Of a stretch of DNA of 12,890 nucleotides, positions 6,497 to 12,874 are shown piece by piece. The notes under the pieces were generated by a model. It was not told the origin of the DNA, ran no database searches, and saw nothing but the letters and a program-made list of their open reading frames with translations. How positions within the stretch are numbered: the first letter of the stretch is position 1; each line of letters starts with the position of its first letter. Source of the stretch: Candidatus Heimdallarchaeota archaeon (lineage in GTDB: Archaea > Asgardarchaeota > Heimdallarchaeia > Heimdallarchaeales > Kariarchaeaceae); contig WAMJ01000012.1 in the NCBI GenBank assembly GCA_015522385.1, positions 1 to 12,890 of the forward strand, given 5' to 3'. The position numbers and the translations under genes were made by a program.

Positions 6497-6505
6497 TTTT
6501 TATAG
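6497..6505 (+). promoter_or_regulatory. TATA-like promoter element of the PadR gene
   Basis: TTTTTATAG is centred 25 bases before the GTG at 6526. This fixes the GTG as the start of a leaderless mRNA. The overlapping ATG at 6524 is in another frame that soon stops. Confidence 0.65.
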
Positions 6506-6525
6506 GGCTATTCTAATTATGGCAT

Positions 6526-7026
6526 GTGGTTGATAGTATCGATGAAATCGAGAATAGATGGATGAGCAGACTTCAACGTGGCTTCTTGCGAATTATCTGC
6601 CTGAGGACCTTCGCGACAAAGAAGGAACTGAGCGGAAACGAACTTCGGGAGTACATCGAGAGAATCACCAGTGGGAAATGGAAACCTTCCCCTGGCTCCA
6701 TATATCCGATAATCTCCGAAATGGAGAGCGAGGGGTTAATCGAGTTAGTCAGTAGGGATTCAAAGAAGATAAAGATCTACAGGGTAACAGATCTAGGCAG
6801 GTTAATTCACAAGAGATTGATTCTCAATTCCCATGTTTTTGGACAGAAAGCAGATATGAACTTTGAATTCCTACGATCAGATGATTTCGAGCTTGCAATT
6901 AAGAACAAGTACGACGATGTGAGTCTAAAGGAGTTGAAGCTGAACTACGAGGTGCACAAGCGAATAACTGAGATCCTTGGTGAAATGCTTCAGGTGAGGA
7001 TTCTCGAGGATGACTCGATTGAGTAG
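6526..7026 (+). CDS. PadR-family transcriptional regulator
   Basis: This 166-residue DNA-binding protein has a winged helix-turn-helix at about 15-95. The PadR signature is clear: KWKPSPGSIYPIISEMESEGLI at 51-72 corresponds to the family's W-x-P-S-x-G-(S/T)-(I/L)-Y-P-x-L-x-x-L-E-x-x-G-L-I, followed by the wing (VSRDSKKIKIYRVTDLGRL, 75-93). The rest is helical and charged (about 115-160) and would form the dimerisation arm. PadR proteins usually repress nearby transporter or detoxification genes and release DNA on binding a small, often aromatic, ligand. This gene directly precedes an ABC-2 exporter on the same strand, and its promoter shares the TATTCGATA motif with the exporter's, so autoregulation plus control of the exporter is the natural reading. 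The GTG start at 6526 is chosen by TATA spacing. A 72-base promoter-containing gap separates it from the ATPase gene. Confidence 0.92.
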   Translation: MVDSIDEIENRWMSRLQRGFLRIICLRTFATKKELSGNELREYIERITSGKWKPSPGSIYPIISEMESEGLIELVSRDSKKIKIYRVTDLGRLIHKRLILNSHVFGQKADMNFEFLRSDDFELAIKNKYDDVSLKELKLNYEVHKRITEILGEMLQVRILEDDSIE

Positions 7027-7036
7027 TATATTATTG

Positions 7037-7067
7037 TTTTCGATATAATAATATCTGTTATTCGATA
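7037..7067 (+). promoter_or_regulatory. Candidate tandem operator upstream of the ABC exporter
   Basis: TTTTCGATA at 7037-7045 and TATTCGATA at 7059-7067 differ in one base and start 22 bases apart, about two helical turns, so both would lie on one face of DNA. The second copy is identical to the one before the PadR gene and has the same offset from the TATA box. Between and over them lies an inverted repeat, GATAT-AATA-ATATC (7042-7055). The region is very AT-rich, so the inverted repeat alone would mean little. Confidence 0.45.
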
Positions 7068-7069
7068 CA

Positions 7070-7077
7070 TTTATATT
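7070..7077 (+). promoter_or_regulatory. TATA-like promoter element of the ABC exporter operon
   Basis: TTTATATT is centred 25 bases before the ATG at 7099. An in-frame GTG at 7084 is only about 10 bases from the box, upstream of any expected transcript start, so the ATG is preferred. Confidence 0.65.
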
Positions 7078-7098
7078 CTCATCGTGCGCACTAAGCTT

Positions 7099-8115
7099 AT
7101 GAGCCAAGATTATATCGTTGATATCCGTGGACTCACGAAATATTATGGTGAGGTCAAGGCGGTAGACGGGATAGATCTCCGCATAGAACGAGGGACAATC
7201 TTTGGATTCCTCGGGCCCAACGGAGCAGGGAAGAGCACAACTATCAATACTCTGATCACACTTTTGCGTCCTACAGGAGGAGAGGGAACAATCTCTGGAT
7301 ACGACCTACGAGACTCGAAGAAGATCAGACAGGTTGTTGGTGCAGTATTTCAAGAGCAGACACTCGATGAGACACTTTCCGCTCGGCAGAACTTGGTCCT
7401 CCATGGACAGCTGTACAGTATCAAGAAGGACGAACTGGAGCGAAAGATCAAGGAGCTTTCCGAGATGGTAGGTCTGACCGACAGACTTGACGAGCCAGTG
7501 ATGAATTATAGCGGGGGTATGAGGAGAAGGTTGGAGATTGTTAGAGGGCTCCTCGCTGATCCACAAATCCTGTTTCTAGATGAACCTACTATCGGTCTTG
7601 ATCCTCAGTCACGGGCAAACCTTCGAGAGAAGATCCTGAAATTGAACAAGGAACGAGGTCTGACAATCTTTCTAACAACACATGATATGGAAGAAGCAGA
7701 GGAACTCTGCGACCAGATCTGCATTATCGACCGAGGGAAGATCGTCGTCCGCGGGACATCGGATGAATTGAAGAACTCTTTGGGCAGTGATATTATCCTC
7801 CTTGATCTGGGCTCAGACAAGGAAAGGAGTATCCCTCTAATCAAGGATACCGAGGGAGTGCTGGAGGTCAAAGAGAGCGAGAATAAAATAAATGCCGCTG
7901 CAAAGGACGGATCTCACACGCTGGTGAAGATCATCCAGAGGCTCAATGCCGAAGGGATAGACATTGAGTCGGTGGAGATCCGGAAGCCAAGTCTCAACGA
8001 GGTTTTCCTCTACTACACAGGAAGAGAGTTTCGTGACGAAGAGATAGGGCTTGCTGACCGGTTAAAGATCGTAGGAAGAAAGGGGAGGAGACGGATGGGG
8101 ATGCCGAGGAGGTAG
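7099..8115 (+). CDS. ABC transporter ATP-binding protein, DrrA-type exporter
   Basis: This 338-residue ATPase powers an ABC-2 exporter and acts at the inner face of the membrane with the permease encoded next to it. Motifs in order: Walker A GPNGAGKST (39-47), Q-loop Gln85 (VFQEQ), signature YSGGM (137-141, Tyr replacing the usual Leu, as is common in this subfamily), Walker B ILFLDEP (157-163), D-loop GLDP, and switch His195 (TTHDMEEAEEL). The C-terminal region (about 225-310) ends with KPSLNEVFLYYTGRE, the mark of the DrrA/CcmA-like exporters (P-x-L-x-x-V-F-L-x-x-T-G). After it comes an odd basic tail (RKGRRRMGMPRR). The family moves drugs, lipids or polysaccharides outward. The start is ATG 7099, with the GTG at 7084 rejected on promoter geometry. 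The stop is 5 bases before the permease ATG, and the gene's end contains the permease's Shine-Dalgarno. Confidence 0.95.
   Translation: MSQDYIVDIRGLTKYYGEVKAVDGIDLRIERGTIFGFLGPNGAGKSTTINTLITLLRPTGGEGTISGYDLRDSKKIRQVVGAVFQEQTLDETLSARQNLVLHGQLYSIKKDELERKIKELSEMVGLTDRLDEPVMNYSGGMRRRLEIVRGLLADPQILFLDEPTIGLDPQSRANLREKILKLNKERGLTIFLTTHDMEEAEELCDQICIIDRGKIVVRGTSDELKNSLGSDIILLDLGSDKERSIPLIKDTEGVLEVKESENKINAAAKDGSHTLVKIIQRLNAEGIDIESVEIRKPSLNEVFLYYTGREFRDEEIGLADRLKIVGRKGRRRMGMPRR
8106..8113 (+). promoter_or_regulatory. Strong Shine-Dalgarno of the permease gene
   Basis: GAGGAGGT, with core GGAGGT at 8108-8113, lies 7 bases before the permease ATG at 8121 and overlaps the ATPase stop codon. It is the only strong ribosome-binding site I see before a gene in this window. 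It shows that internal operon genes use Shine-Dalgarno initiation while first genes are leaderless. Confidence 0.8.
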
Positions 8116-8120
8116 ATATT

Positions 8121-8966
8121 ATGGAGACACAGTACAGAGAAAATAGCACAGGTTTCATTCAGGCCACATGGACAATTTACAAGAGACAGATACTCAGGCT
8201 CTTCTCAACCAAGAGCCAGATAATTTCTCTGATGCTCATGCCACTGATGTGGTTGTTGATCATCGGGCAGAGCTTTGATAACCTCTTGGGTTCAGGTCCT
8301 GGCGGGATCTTTCCAGGTGGGATTGACTATATCACCTTCATGGTACCTGGGATACTGATCATGATTACCATGTTTACATCGATGTTCGGTGTGATTGCCT
8401 TGTATTTCGACCGAGATTCGGGTTATCTCAAGAACTACTTGATAGCGCCTATTCCCAAGTTCTCTATCGTCATGGGTTACGTCATGGGTATATATACACG
8501 TGTATCTATACAGGTAGTCATAGTTATGATCATGGGGTGGTTCAGCGGGGCTTCCATAGATTATACTCCTCTTAACATCCTTGACATGTTCCTCTATCCA
8601 ATTGCTACGACGGTCTTCCTCTCAGGGTTGACCATTACAATCGCTGCCCGTGCAGAGAACGTCGAGGTCTTCCAAGCAATGGTCATGCCTATCAGTATGC
8701 CCCTGATGTTCCTCTCCCCCATCATGTTCCCCCTTGAAAGTCTCCCGGACTACTTCCAGTGGATTGCCCGGATCAACCCATTGACCTATGGAACACAGGG
8801 GCTTAGGGCTGCAATCTTTGGGAACGACTTTGTGGGAACAGCAGCAGTTGATCTTCAGCTGTTCAACGACCACATTGCAGTATTCAATCTTGCACTCCTA
8901 CTTGTTGTTGGGTTGGTATTCTTGGGTATTGGTTCCCGTTTATTCCTGAGATCTCTGGAGAAATAG
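8121..8966 (+). CDS. ABC-2 type transporter permease, DrrB-like
   Basis: This 281-residue membrane subunit is the export partner of the preceding ATPase. About six membrane helices are visible: 33-51, 70-95, 117-141, 152-177, 184-205 and 253-276. The N-terminal amphipathic stretch (QATWTIYKRQILRLFSTKSQ, about 14-33) is typical of ABC-2 permeases and contacts the ATPase. The family signature before the last loop is present at about 196-230 (FLSPIMFPLESLPDYFQ, then ARINPLTYGTQGLR). Between helices 1 and 2 is a glycine-rich outer loop (GSGPGGIFPGG). The length matches DrrB-type proteins of about 280 residues. Translation is coupled to the ATPase gene through the Shine-Dalgarno that overlaps its stop. 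Substrate is unknown; the PadR neighbour suggests a toxic small molecule, antibiotic or lipid. A 91-base gap and a new promoter follow, so the operon appears to end here. Confidence 0.93.
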   Translation: METQYRENSTGFIQATWTIYKRQILRLFSTKSQIISLMLMPLMWLLIIGQSFDNLLGSGPGGIFPGGIDYITFMVPGILIMITMFTSMFGVIALYFDRDSGYLKNYLIAPIPKFSIVMGYVMGIYTRVSIQVVIVMIMGWFSGASIDYTPLNILDMFLYPIATTVFLSGLTITIAARAENVEVFQAMVMPISMPLMFLSPIMFPLESLPDYFQWIARINPLTYGTQGLRAAIFGNDFVGTAAVDLQLFNDHIAVFNLALLLVVGLVFLGIGSRLFLRSLEK

Positions 8967-9026
8967 TCCAGAATACCCGATTGTGGACGAAGGTTGGTAT
9001 CTAGAATTCGACATTAGATCAAAATA

Positions 9027-9034
9027 TTTTATAG
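9027..9034 (+). promoter_or_regulatory. TATA-like promoter element of the DnaJ-type zinc-finger gene
   Basis: TTTTATAG is centred about 27 bases before the TTG at 9058. The ATG at 9048 opens only a seven-codon frame, so the TTG is the likely leaderless start. Confidence 0.6.
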
Positions 9035-9057
9035 CAAGTGTGTAAAAATGATTTGTA

Positions 9058-10164
9058 TTGAAAGACCATAATATCATCTTGTTAGTTTTCTTACAACTAA
9101 TTGCTGTCGGACTGACGCTCTACGCGTACTCAAGAATTGGATTGACCATGGGATTCATTGCATTCACGATCTTATTCTTCTTTCTAGCATACCTAATCTT
9201 CATCACCACATGGAAGAAAAGTTCACCTGTAGAGGTCCCAAAGGATGTCCAGATGCCGACGATTACTCATCTCAAGGATTTGTGGATACGGTATGCAAAA
9301 GAAGGATTCCTAGGTCCGCTCCGAGATTATCCCACTGATGAAGAACAGATTGAAGTGATAGGGATGAAAACAGCCGAAGTCTTTGAGGTGGAGACTGATA
9401 TTCTACGATATCAGACCAATCATCGTGAATACGAGAGACCATGGTCCCAAGCCTCATCCCTGAGGTTCTATGACAATCCTGTCCCTGTTACTTACCCTAC
9501 GGATTACCAAGACGAAGAGCAGATATATCCAATACAGTCTACACTGAAAAGACACAGATGTGATAAATGCAAGGGAAAGGGGAAAGTAAAGTGCCCGAGA
9601 TGTAGGGGTAGAGGAGAGGTAAGTGACGTCGATGGGTGGGATACATGTATGAAGTGTCATGGGAGGGGGAAGATTAAGTGCAAAGTCTGTGATGGGGAGG
9701 GATTGTTAGGTAGGTACAAAACGGAGGAATGGAGATTCATCCACTACGTAGGTCAGAAAACAGTAGGATACGATGATGAAGGTAACCTGACGGATGCAAT
9801 ATCAGATATACCAAACTCCTTTGCAGAGGAGCTAGATTATCTAAATAATGAAAAGTACAAGGAATATTTCCAAGAGCATCGTGATGATCCAATTATCGCA
9901 GCACTGGAAAGCATGCAACAGGAATTACAGCAGGAGATAGAGAGTAAGGACAATGTGCACATGTACAGATTCACCTTCCGTTCTATTCCTCGATTGACTG
10001 CTGACATAAGGTACAAGAGGAAAAAGTATCAACTAATAGCCAGAGGTTTTCCTCCCCTGACTTATAGTCTAGCTACACTCCCCCAACCTCCGATCCGCTT
10101 AGAAAAAGTACTGGGGATTCTACTTCCCCCAGTCTTGATTATCAACCTCTTGGCATTTCTTTGA
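9058..10164 (+). CDS. Membrane protein with DnaJ-type cysteine-rich zinc domain, no J domain
   Basis: This 368-residue protein has two N-terminal membrane helices (about 5-24 and 28-50) followed by a lysine pair (TWKK), which places the main body in the cytoplasm. At 168-215 are four C-x-x-C-x-G-x-G-like repeats: CDKCKGKG, CPRCRGRG, CMKCHGRG and CKVCDGEG. The eight cysteines (168, 171, 179, 182, 197, 200, 208, 211) match the two-zinc centre of type I DnaJ/Hsp40, which binds unfolded polypeptide or acts as a thiol centre. There is no J domain and no HPD motif, so it is not a DnaK co-chaperone in the usual sense. A glutamine/glutamate-rich helix (about 285-300) and a final hydrophobic segment (about 350-367) follow. 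The TTG start at 9058 is chosen from the TATA distance and a stop codon just upstream in frame. Its specific role is unknown. Confidence 0.85.
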   Translation: MKDHNIILLVFLQLIAVGLTLYAYSRIGLTMGFIAFTILFFFLAYLIFITTWKKSSPVEVPKDVQMPTITHLKDLWIRYAKEGFLGPLRDYPTDEEQIEVIGMKTAEVFEVETDILRYQTNHREYERPWSQASSLRFYDNPVPVTYPTDYQDEEQIYPIQSTLKRHRCDKCKGKGKVKCPRCRGRGEVSDVDGWDTCMKCHGRGKIKCKVCDGEGLLGRYKTEEWRFIHYVGQKTVGYDDEGNLTDAISDIPNSFAEELDYLNNEKYKEYFQEHRDDPIIAALESMQQELQQEIESKDNVHMYRFTFRSIPRLTADIRYKRKKYQLIARGFPPLTYSLATLPQPPIRLEKVLGILLPPVLIINLLAFL

Positions 10165-10278
10165 AAGAGGTGGGAAAGTAGAGAAATATTGATATTAATC
10201 GTCACGTCGACTGGCAGCTCAGATTCATAATCGTATACTATAGGGTTGATAAATATATTCTATAGACCTTAGATCATG

Positions 10279-10287
10279 TTTAAATAG
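10279..10287 (+). promoter_or_regulatory. TATA-like promoter element of the MoxR-type ATPase gene
   Basis: TTTAAATAG is centred 26 bases before the ATG at 10309, supporting that codon over the in-frame TTG at 10303 and ATG at 10315. The 144-base gap upstream (10165-10308) also holds a second AT-rich stretch at 10247-10262, but nothing else that I can interpret. Confidence 0.65.
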
Positions 10288-10308
10288 AATTTTAATCATT
10301 AATTGTTA

Positions 10309-11403
10309 ATGTCTATGAGCGGGTCTATTGACACTGTACCGAAGGCAAGTATAAAACAAATAAAAATTATTCTTAGTACGGTGATTGATGACCTATCCGC
10401 CCAAGAGTCCCAAGGGATTTTTCTCTGGGGTCCTCCCGGTATTGGAAAGTCATCATTGGTCAAGCAGATTGCGAGAGATCGTGGAATGAAATTGGTTGAT
10501 CTCAGGTTGCCTCTCCTCGATCCTGTCGATCTCAGAGGATTGCCAATGGTCGAGAAGGAAACGGGGAAGGCCAGATGGCTACCTCCTGATTTTCTTCCAG
10601 ATCAGAGCGAGAAGGAGGGCATTCTTTTCCTCGATGAGATCAATGCAGCGCCTCCATCCGTTCAAGCTGCAGCATATCAGCTGGTGCTCGACAGAAAAGT
10701 AGGGGAGTACCGTCTGCCACCCGGTTGGATTGTCATTGCAGCAGGTAACCGAGCGGCAGACCGTAGTGTCTCCTACCGACTTCCAACCGCATTGGCCAAT
10801 AGATTCACTCACTTTGAGGTCATCGCAGACGTCGAGGAATGGAAGGCTTGGGCGATGAGTGTGGATCTGGATCCCTATGTGTACAGTTTCATCACCTACC
10901 ACAATGACATGCTTATGAAATTCGATCCCAGCAAGGAGAAGACAGCTTTTGCGACTCCTCGTTCTTGGGAATTTGTGTCGAAGGTACAGAAGCTGAGGGA
11001 CACAGATTTCATGCTCTACAATCTCACGGTAAAGGGCACAGTTGGTCAAGATGCTGGAGAACAATTTATCAGCTTTTTGAATTTCCGATTGGACCTTCCT
11101 GACCCAATTGATATTCTCGAGGGTAAACCTTACGAAATGCCAACGGAGATTGATGCTGCGTACGTACTCATGGGTGCTCTTATCGGTGCACTTCGTACCC
11201 ACAATAGTGAGGAGCACATTGACAACTTCATAAACTACGTCTATCAGTGGCAGGACACGCCATATCCAGATTATGCAGTAGTTCTAATGCGGTCTATGAT
11301 CTGGTTGATGAAGAAGATCGACAAACTTCAGGTACTCATGCAGAACGAGAACTATAGGAAATGGCTGATGATGAATGCTGATGTCATCACTCCTGATGAA
11401 TAG
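10309..11403 (+). CDS. MoxR-type AAA+ ATPase
   Basis: This 364-residue AAA+ ATPase of the MoxR/dynein-related branch is expected to form hexamers and remodel or activate a partner protein. Motifs: Walker A GPPGIGKS (41-48), a MoxR-like insert before Walker B (DLRLPLLDPVDLRGLP, about 64-79, then ARWLPPDFLP), Walker B GILFLDEINAAPPSVQ (104-119), sensor 1 Asn147 (IAAGNR) and putative arginine finger Arg165 (PTALANRF). The remainder is the helical lid and a C-terminal helical region (about 175-364). MoxR genes usually sit beside a VWA-domain gene, the substrate or adaptor. No VWA protein (MIDAS D-x-S-x-S) is encoded in the rest of the window; the next gene, 38 bases downstream, is a membrane protein with beta domains. 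The ATG at 10309 is chosen for its TATA spacing. It is probably cytoplasmic, perhaps recruited to the membrane by its neighbour. Confidence 0.92.
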   Translation: MSMSGSIDTVPKASIKQIKIILSTVIDDLSAQESQGIFLWGPPGIGKSSLVKQIARDRGMKLVDLRLPLLDPVDLRGLPMVEKETGKARWLPPDFLPDQSEKEGILFLDEINAAPPSVQAAAYQLVLDRKVGEYRLPPGWIVIAAGNRAADRSVSYRLPTALANRFTHFEVIADVEEWKAWAMSVDLDPYVYSFITYHNDMLMKFDPSKEKTAFATPRSWEFVSKVQKLRDTDFMLYNLTVKGTVGQDAGEQFISFLNFRLDLPDPIDILEGKPYEMPTEIDAAYVLMGALIGALRTHNSEEHIDNFINYVYQWQDTPYPDYAVVLMRSMIWLMKKIDKLQVLMQNENYRKWLMMNADVITPDE

Positions 11404-11404
11404 A

Positions 11405-11412
11405 ACTATATC
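11405..11412 (+). promoter_or_regulatory. Possible TATA-like element before the last gene
   Basis: ACTATATC is centred about 34 bases before the ATG at 11442, immediately after the MoxR stop. It may give the gene a short-leader transcript of its own, or the gene may simply be read from the MoxR promoter. The GATCAGGT touching the ATG is too close to act as a normal Shine-Dalgarno. Confidence 0.3.
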
Positions 11413-11441
11413 TTCAAGAACATTTAACAGACTGATCAGGT

Positions 11442-12845
11442 ATGAGAGATGTCTCCTTCTCCGATTTTGTCAGAGATGAGTTCAGCAGAGAGAACTGGCG
11501 TTATAATGTTCTGTTCATGATCTTTGTCTATATTACAATAGGCCTAATCATGGTTCCTCTAATCCTTGGCTTTACCGTGTCCTTAGCTCTAGGAATACAG
11601 AGTGTAATTCCGTTTGTCAACGACAGTATTTCCTCTATAATTAGAACCTATACAATAATTTTCTTGGTAATATGGATGATGTGGTCGTATAAAAAGTACA
11701 AGAGACACCATTTCAAAAACTATGCTTACATCATGGATCTGGAAGATATCCACCAGCTCGCCAACAGTGAATCAGTCGACGATATGATCTTGGCATGCAA
11801 TCTCATCGGGGAATTAGGGTTGTCCAGTCCACAATATACCACCGTCCTTGGGAACTTGGCTGATCACGACAACTACAAGATTAGAGAAGCAGCAATTAGT
11901 AACAAGGAGAAGGTGGATCAGTGGTTTACTGCTGTAAAGAAGGGAGAGGGCGGAAGCATACATGTGGATATAACAGAGAGGTTTCAGTTCGGAGAGAAGT
12001 CGAATAGCGCAAGATTGGAAATAGGAGTGACCAACAAATCGATGGTCTCTTCACTAGGATTCACGATCCAGGTTGACCACAAGAAGTATCCTGATATTGT
12101 AATGGATGACAAGAGCAGGTACAGAATAGAGCCACAGTCAAAGAGGGTAATTTCACAAGATCTTGATTTCTCTCCAAACGATCTCCCAGTCTCCATTTTT
12201 TCAGAGATAACAACCGAAGATGGAGTAGTTTACGCTGATAACACACCTGTACACTCACTTCATTTCAAGGAGGAAATTGAATCAGTAGCTGAGGTGAATG
12301 TGGTAGAATATCAACTATTACCAGAATACGGATGTGAGATTATCAATCTTCAGGTTAATGGTGAAAAAGAAGATCTGTCAAATGGAAAGGGGAGAATCAG
12401 AAGGGATGGGTTCGGTAGGGGAAAACTTCTAGTTGAGTATGACATAAAGACTAAAAAACCAAAGGAAGGGGTGAAGAACTTCATCAAGCGTCGGATAATT
12501 GTAAAAGCAGACCTTGCTCTTTCTGGATTCGATCTCAGATACTTCAAACCAGATCTGTTTCTTAGACCCAGTGTGTACTTAAGCCCTTCAGAAGATGGGT
12601 ATCTTCTCAATGTAGAATTTCTAAATACCTCTGATATTCCTGTGGTTGTAAACGGTATTAGTGTATACTCCCAAAATGGAGAAGAGGTCTTGAACTACAA
12701 GGATCCAGTTGAAATACAAGGACAGGATTACTTTAATCAGTCAATAAAGTGGGATGGGGATATCCATCAGAAATTCTCCGCCAAAGCTGACTACACCATC
12801 CCATGGAAAAAATCAGTCCAGAGCTTTACATTTCTGGACCTCTAG
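11442..12845 (+). CDS. Membrane-anchored protein with helical and beta-rich (Ig-like) domains, unknown function
   Basis: I do not recognise this 467-residue protein. It has an N-terminal soluble stub (1-20), two membrane helices (about 21-50 and 64-82) and a strongly basic stretch (YKKYKRHH, 83-90) that places the large C-terminal part in the cytoplasm. Residues about 97-155 form a helical segment with a HEAT-like look (IHQLANSESVDDMILACNLI, then LGNLADHDNYKIREAAI). From about 170 to the end the sequence is beta-rich, probably two or three immunoglobulin-like sandwiches: SNSARLEIGVTNKSMVSSL, then a linker rich in Lys/Arg/Gly (about 310-355), then YLLNVEFLNTSDIPVVVNGI, which repeats the pattern of an L-x-V-x-x-x-N-x-S strand pair. 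There are no cysteine clusters or catalytic motifs. It lies 38 bases after the MoxR gene and is likely its functional partner, by position only. Confidence 0.75.
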   Translation: MRDVSFSDFVRDEFSRENWRYNVLFMIFVYITIGLIMVPLILGFTVSLALGIQSVIPFVNDSISSIIRTYTIIFLVIWMMWSYKKYKRHHFKNYAYIMDLEDIHQLANSESVDDMILACNLIGELGLSSPQYTTVLGNLADHDNYKIREAAISNKEKVDQWFTAVKKGEGGSIHVDITERFQFGEKSNSARLEIGVTNKSMVSSLGFTIQVDHKKYPDIVMDDKSRYRIEPQSKRVISQDLDFSPNDLPVSIFSEITTEDGVVYADNTPVHSLHFKEEIESVAEVNVVEYQLLPEYGCEIINLQVNGEKEDLSNGKGRIRRDGFGRGKLLVEYDIKTKKPKEGVKNFIKRRIIVKADLALSGFDLRYFKPDLFLRPSVYLSPSEDGYLLNVEFLNTSDIPVVVNGISVYSQNGEEVLNYKDPVEIQGQDYFNQSIKWDGDIHQKFSAKADYTIPWKKSVQSFTFLDL

Positions 12846-12850
12846 GAATA

Positions 12851-12874
12851 TTTTTGAACGTCGAGACTTTTTTT
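12851..12874 (+). terminator. Possible T-tract terminator
   Basis: Two T runs on the plus strand, TTTTT at 12851-12855 and TTTTTTT at 12868-12874, follow the last stop codon by 5 and 22 bases. Archaeal RNA polymerase terminates at such T tracts without a hairpin. The second run is the longest T run I noticed after a stop codon in the window. The window ends too soon to exclude that it is part of another promoter. Confidence 0.4.

Noticed and set aside
7042..7055. Inverted repeat GATAT-AATA-ATATC as an archaeal dif (XerA) site
   Set aside because: The arms resemble the AT-rich dif arms, but the central spacer of about 6 bases is missing and the site lies in a promoter 5 kb from the recombinase gene. 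AT-rich sequence makes such matches common.
7084..7098. GTG at 7084 as the ABC ATPase start
   Set aside because: It is only about 10 bases from the centre of the TATA box and so upstream of the expected transcript start; the ATG at 7099 fits and matches the usual N-terminus.
10238..10265. CTATAG repeated 22 bases apart upstream of the MoxR gene
   Set aside because: A six-base palindrome repeated in an AT-rich gap is expected by chance, and no regulator gene is adjacent.
10579..11217. 212-codon open frame on the minus strand
   Set aside because: It lies wholly antisense to the MoxR ATPase gene, whose motifs and promoter are clear. Its translation has no recognisable domain and it has no promoter of its own that I can see.
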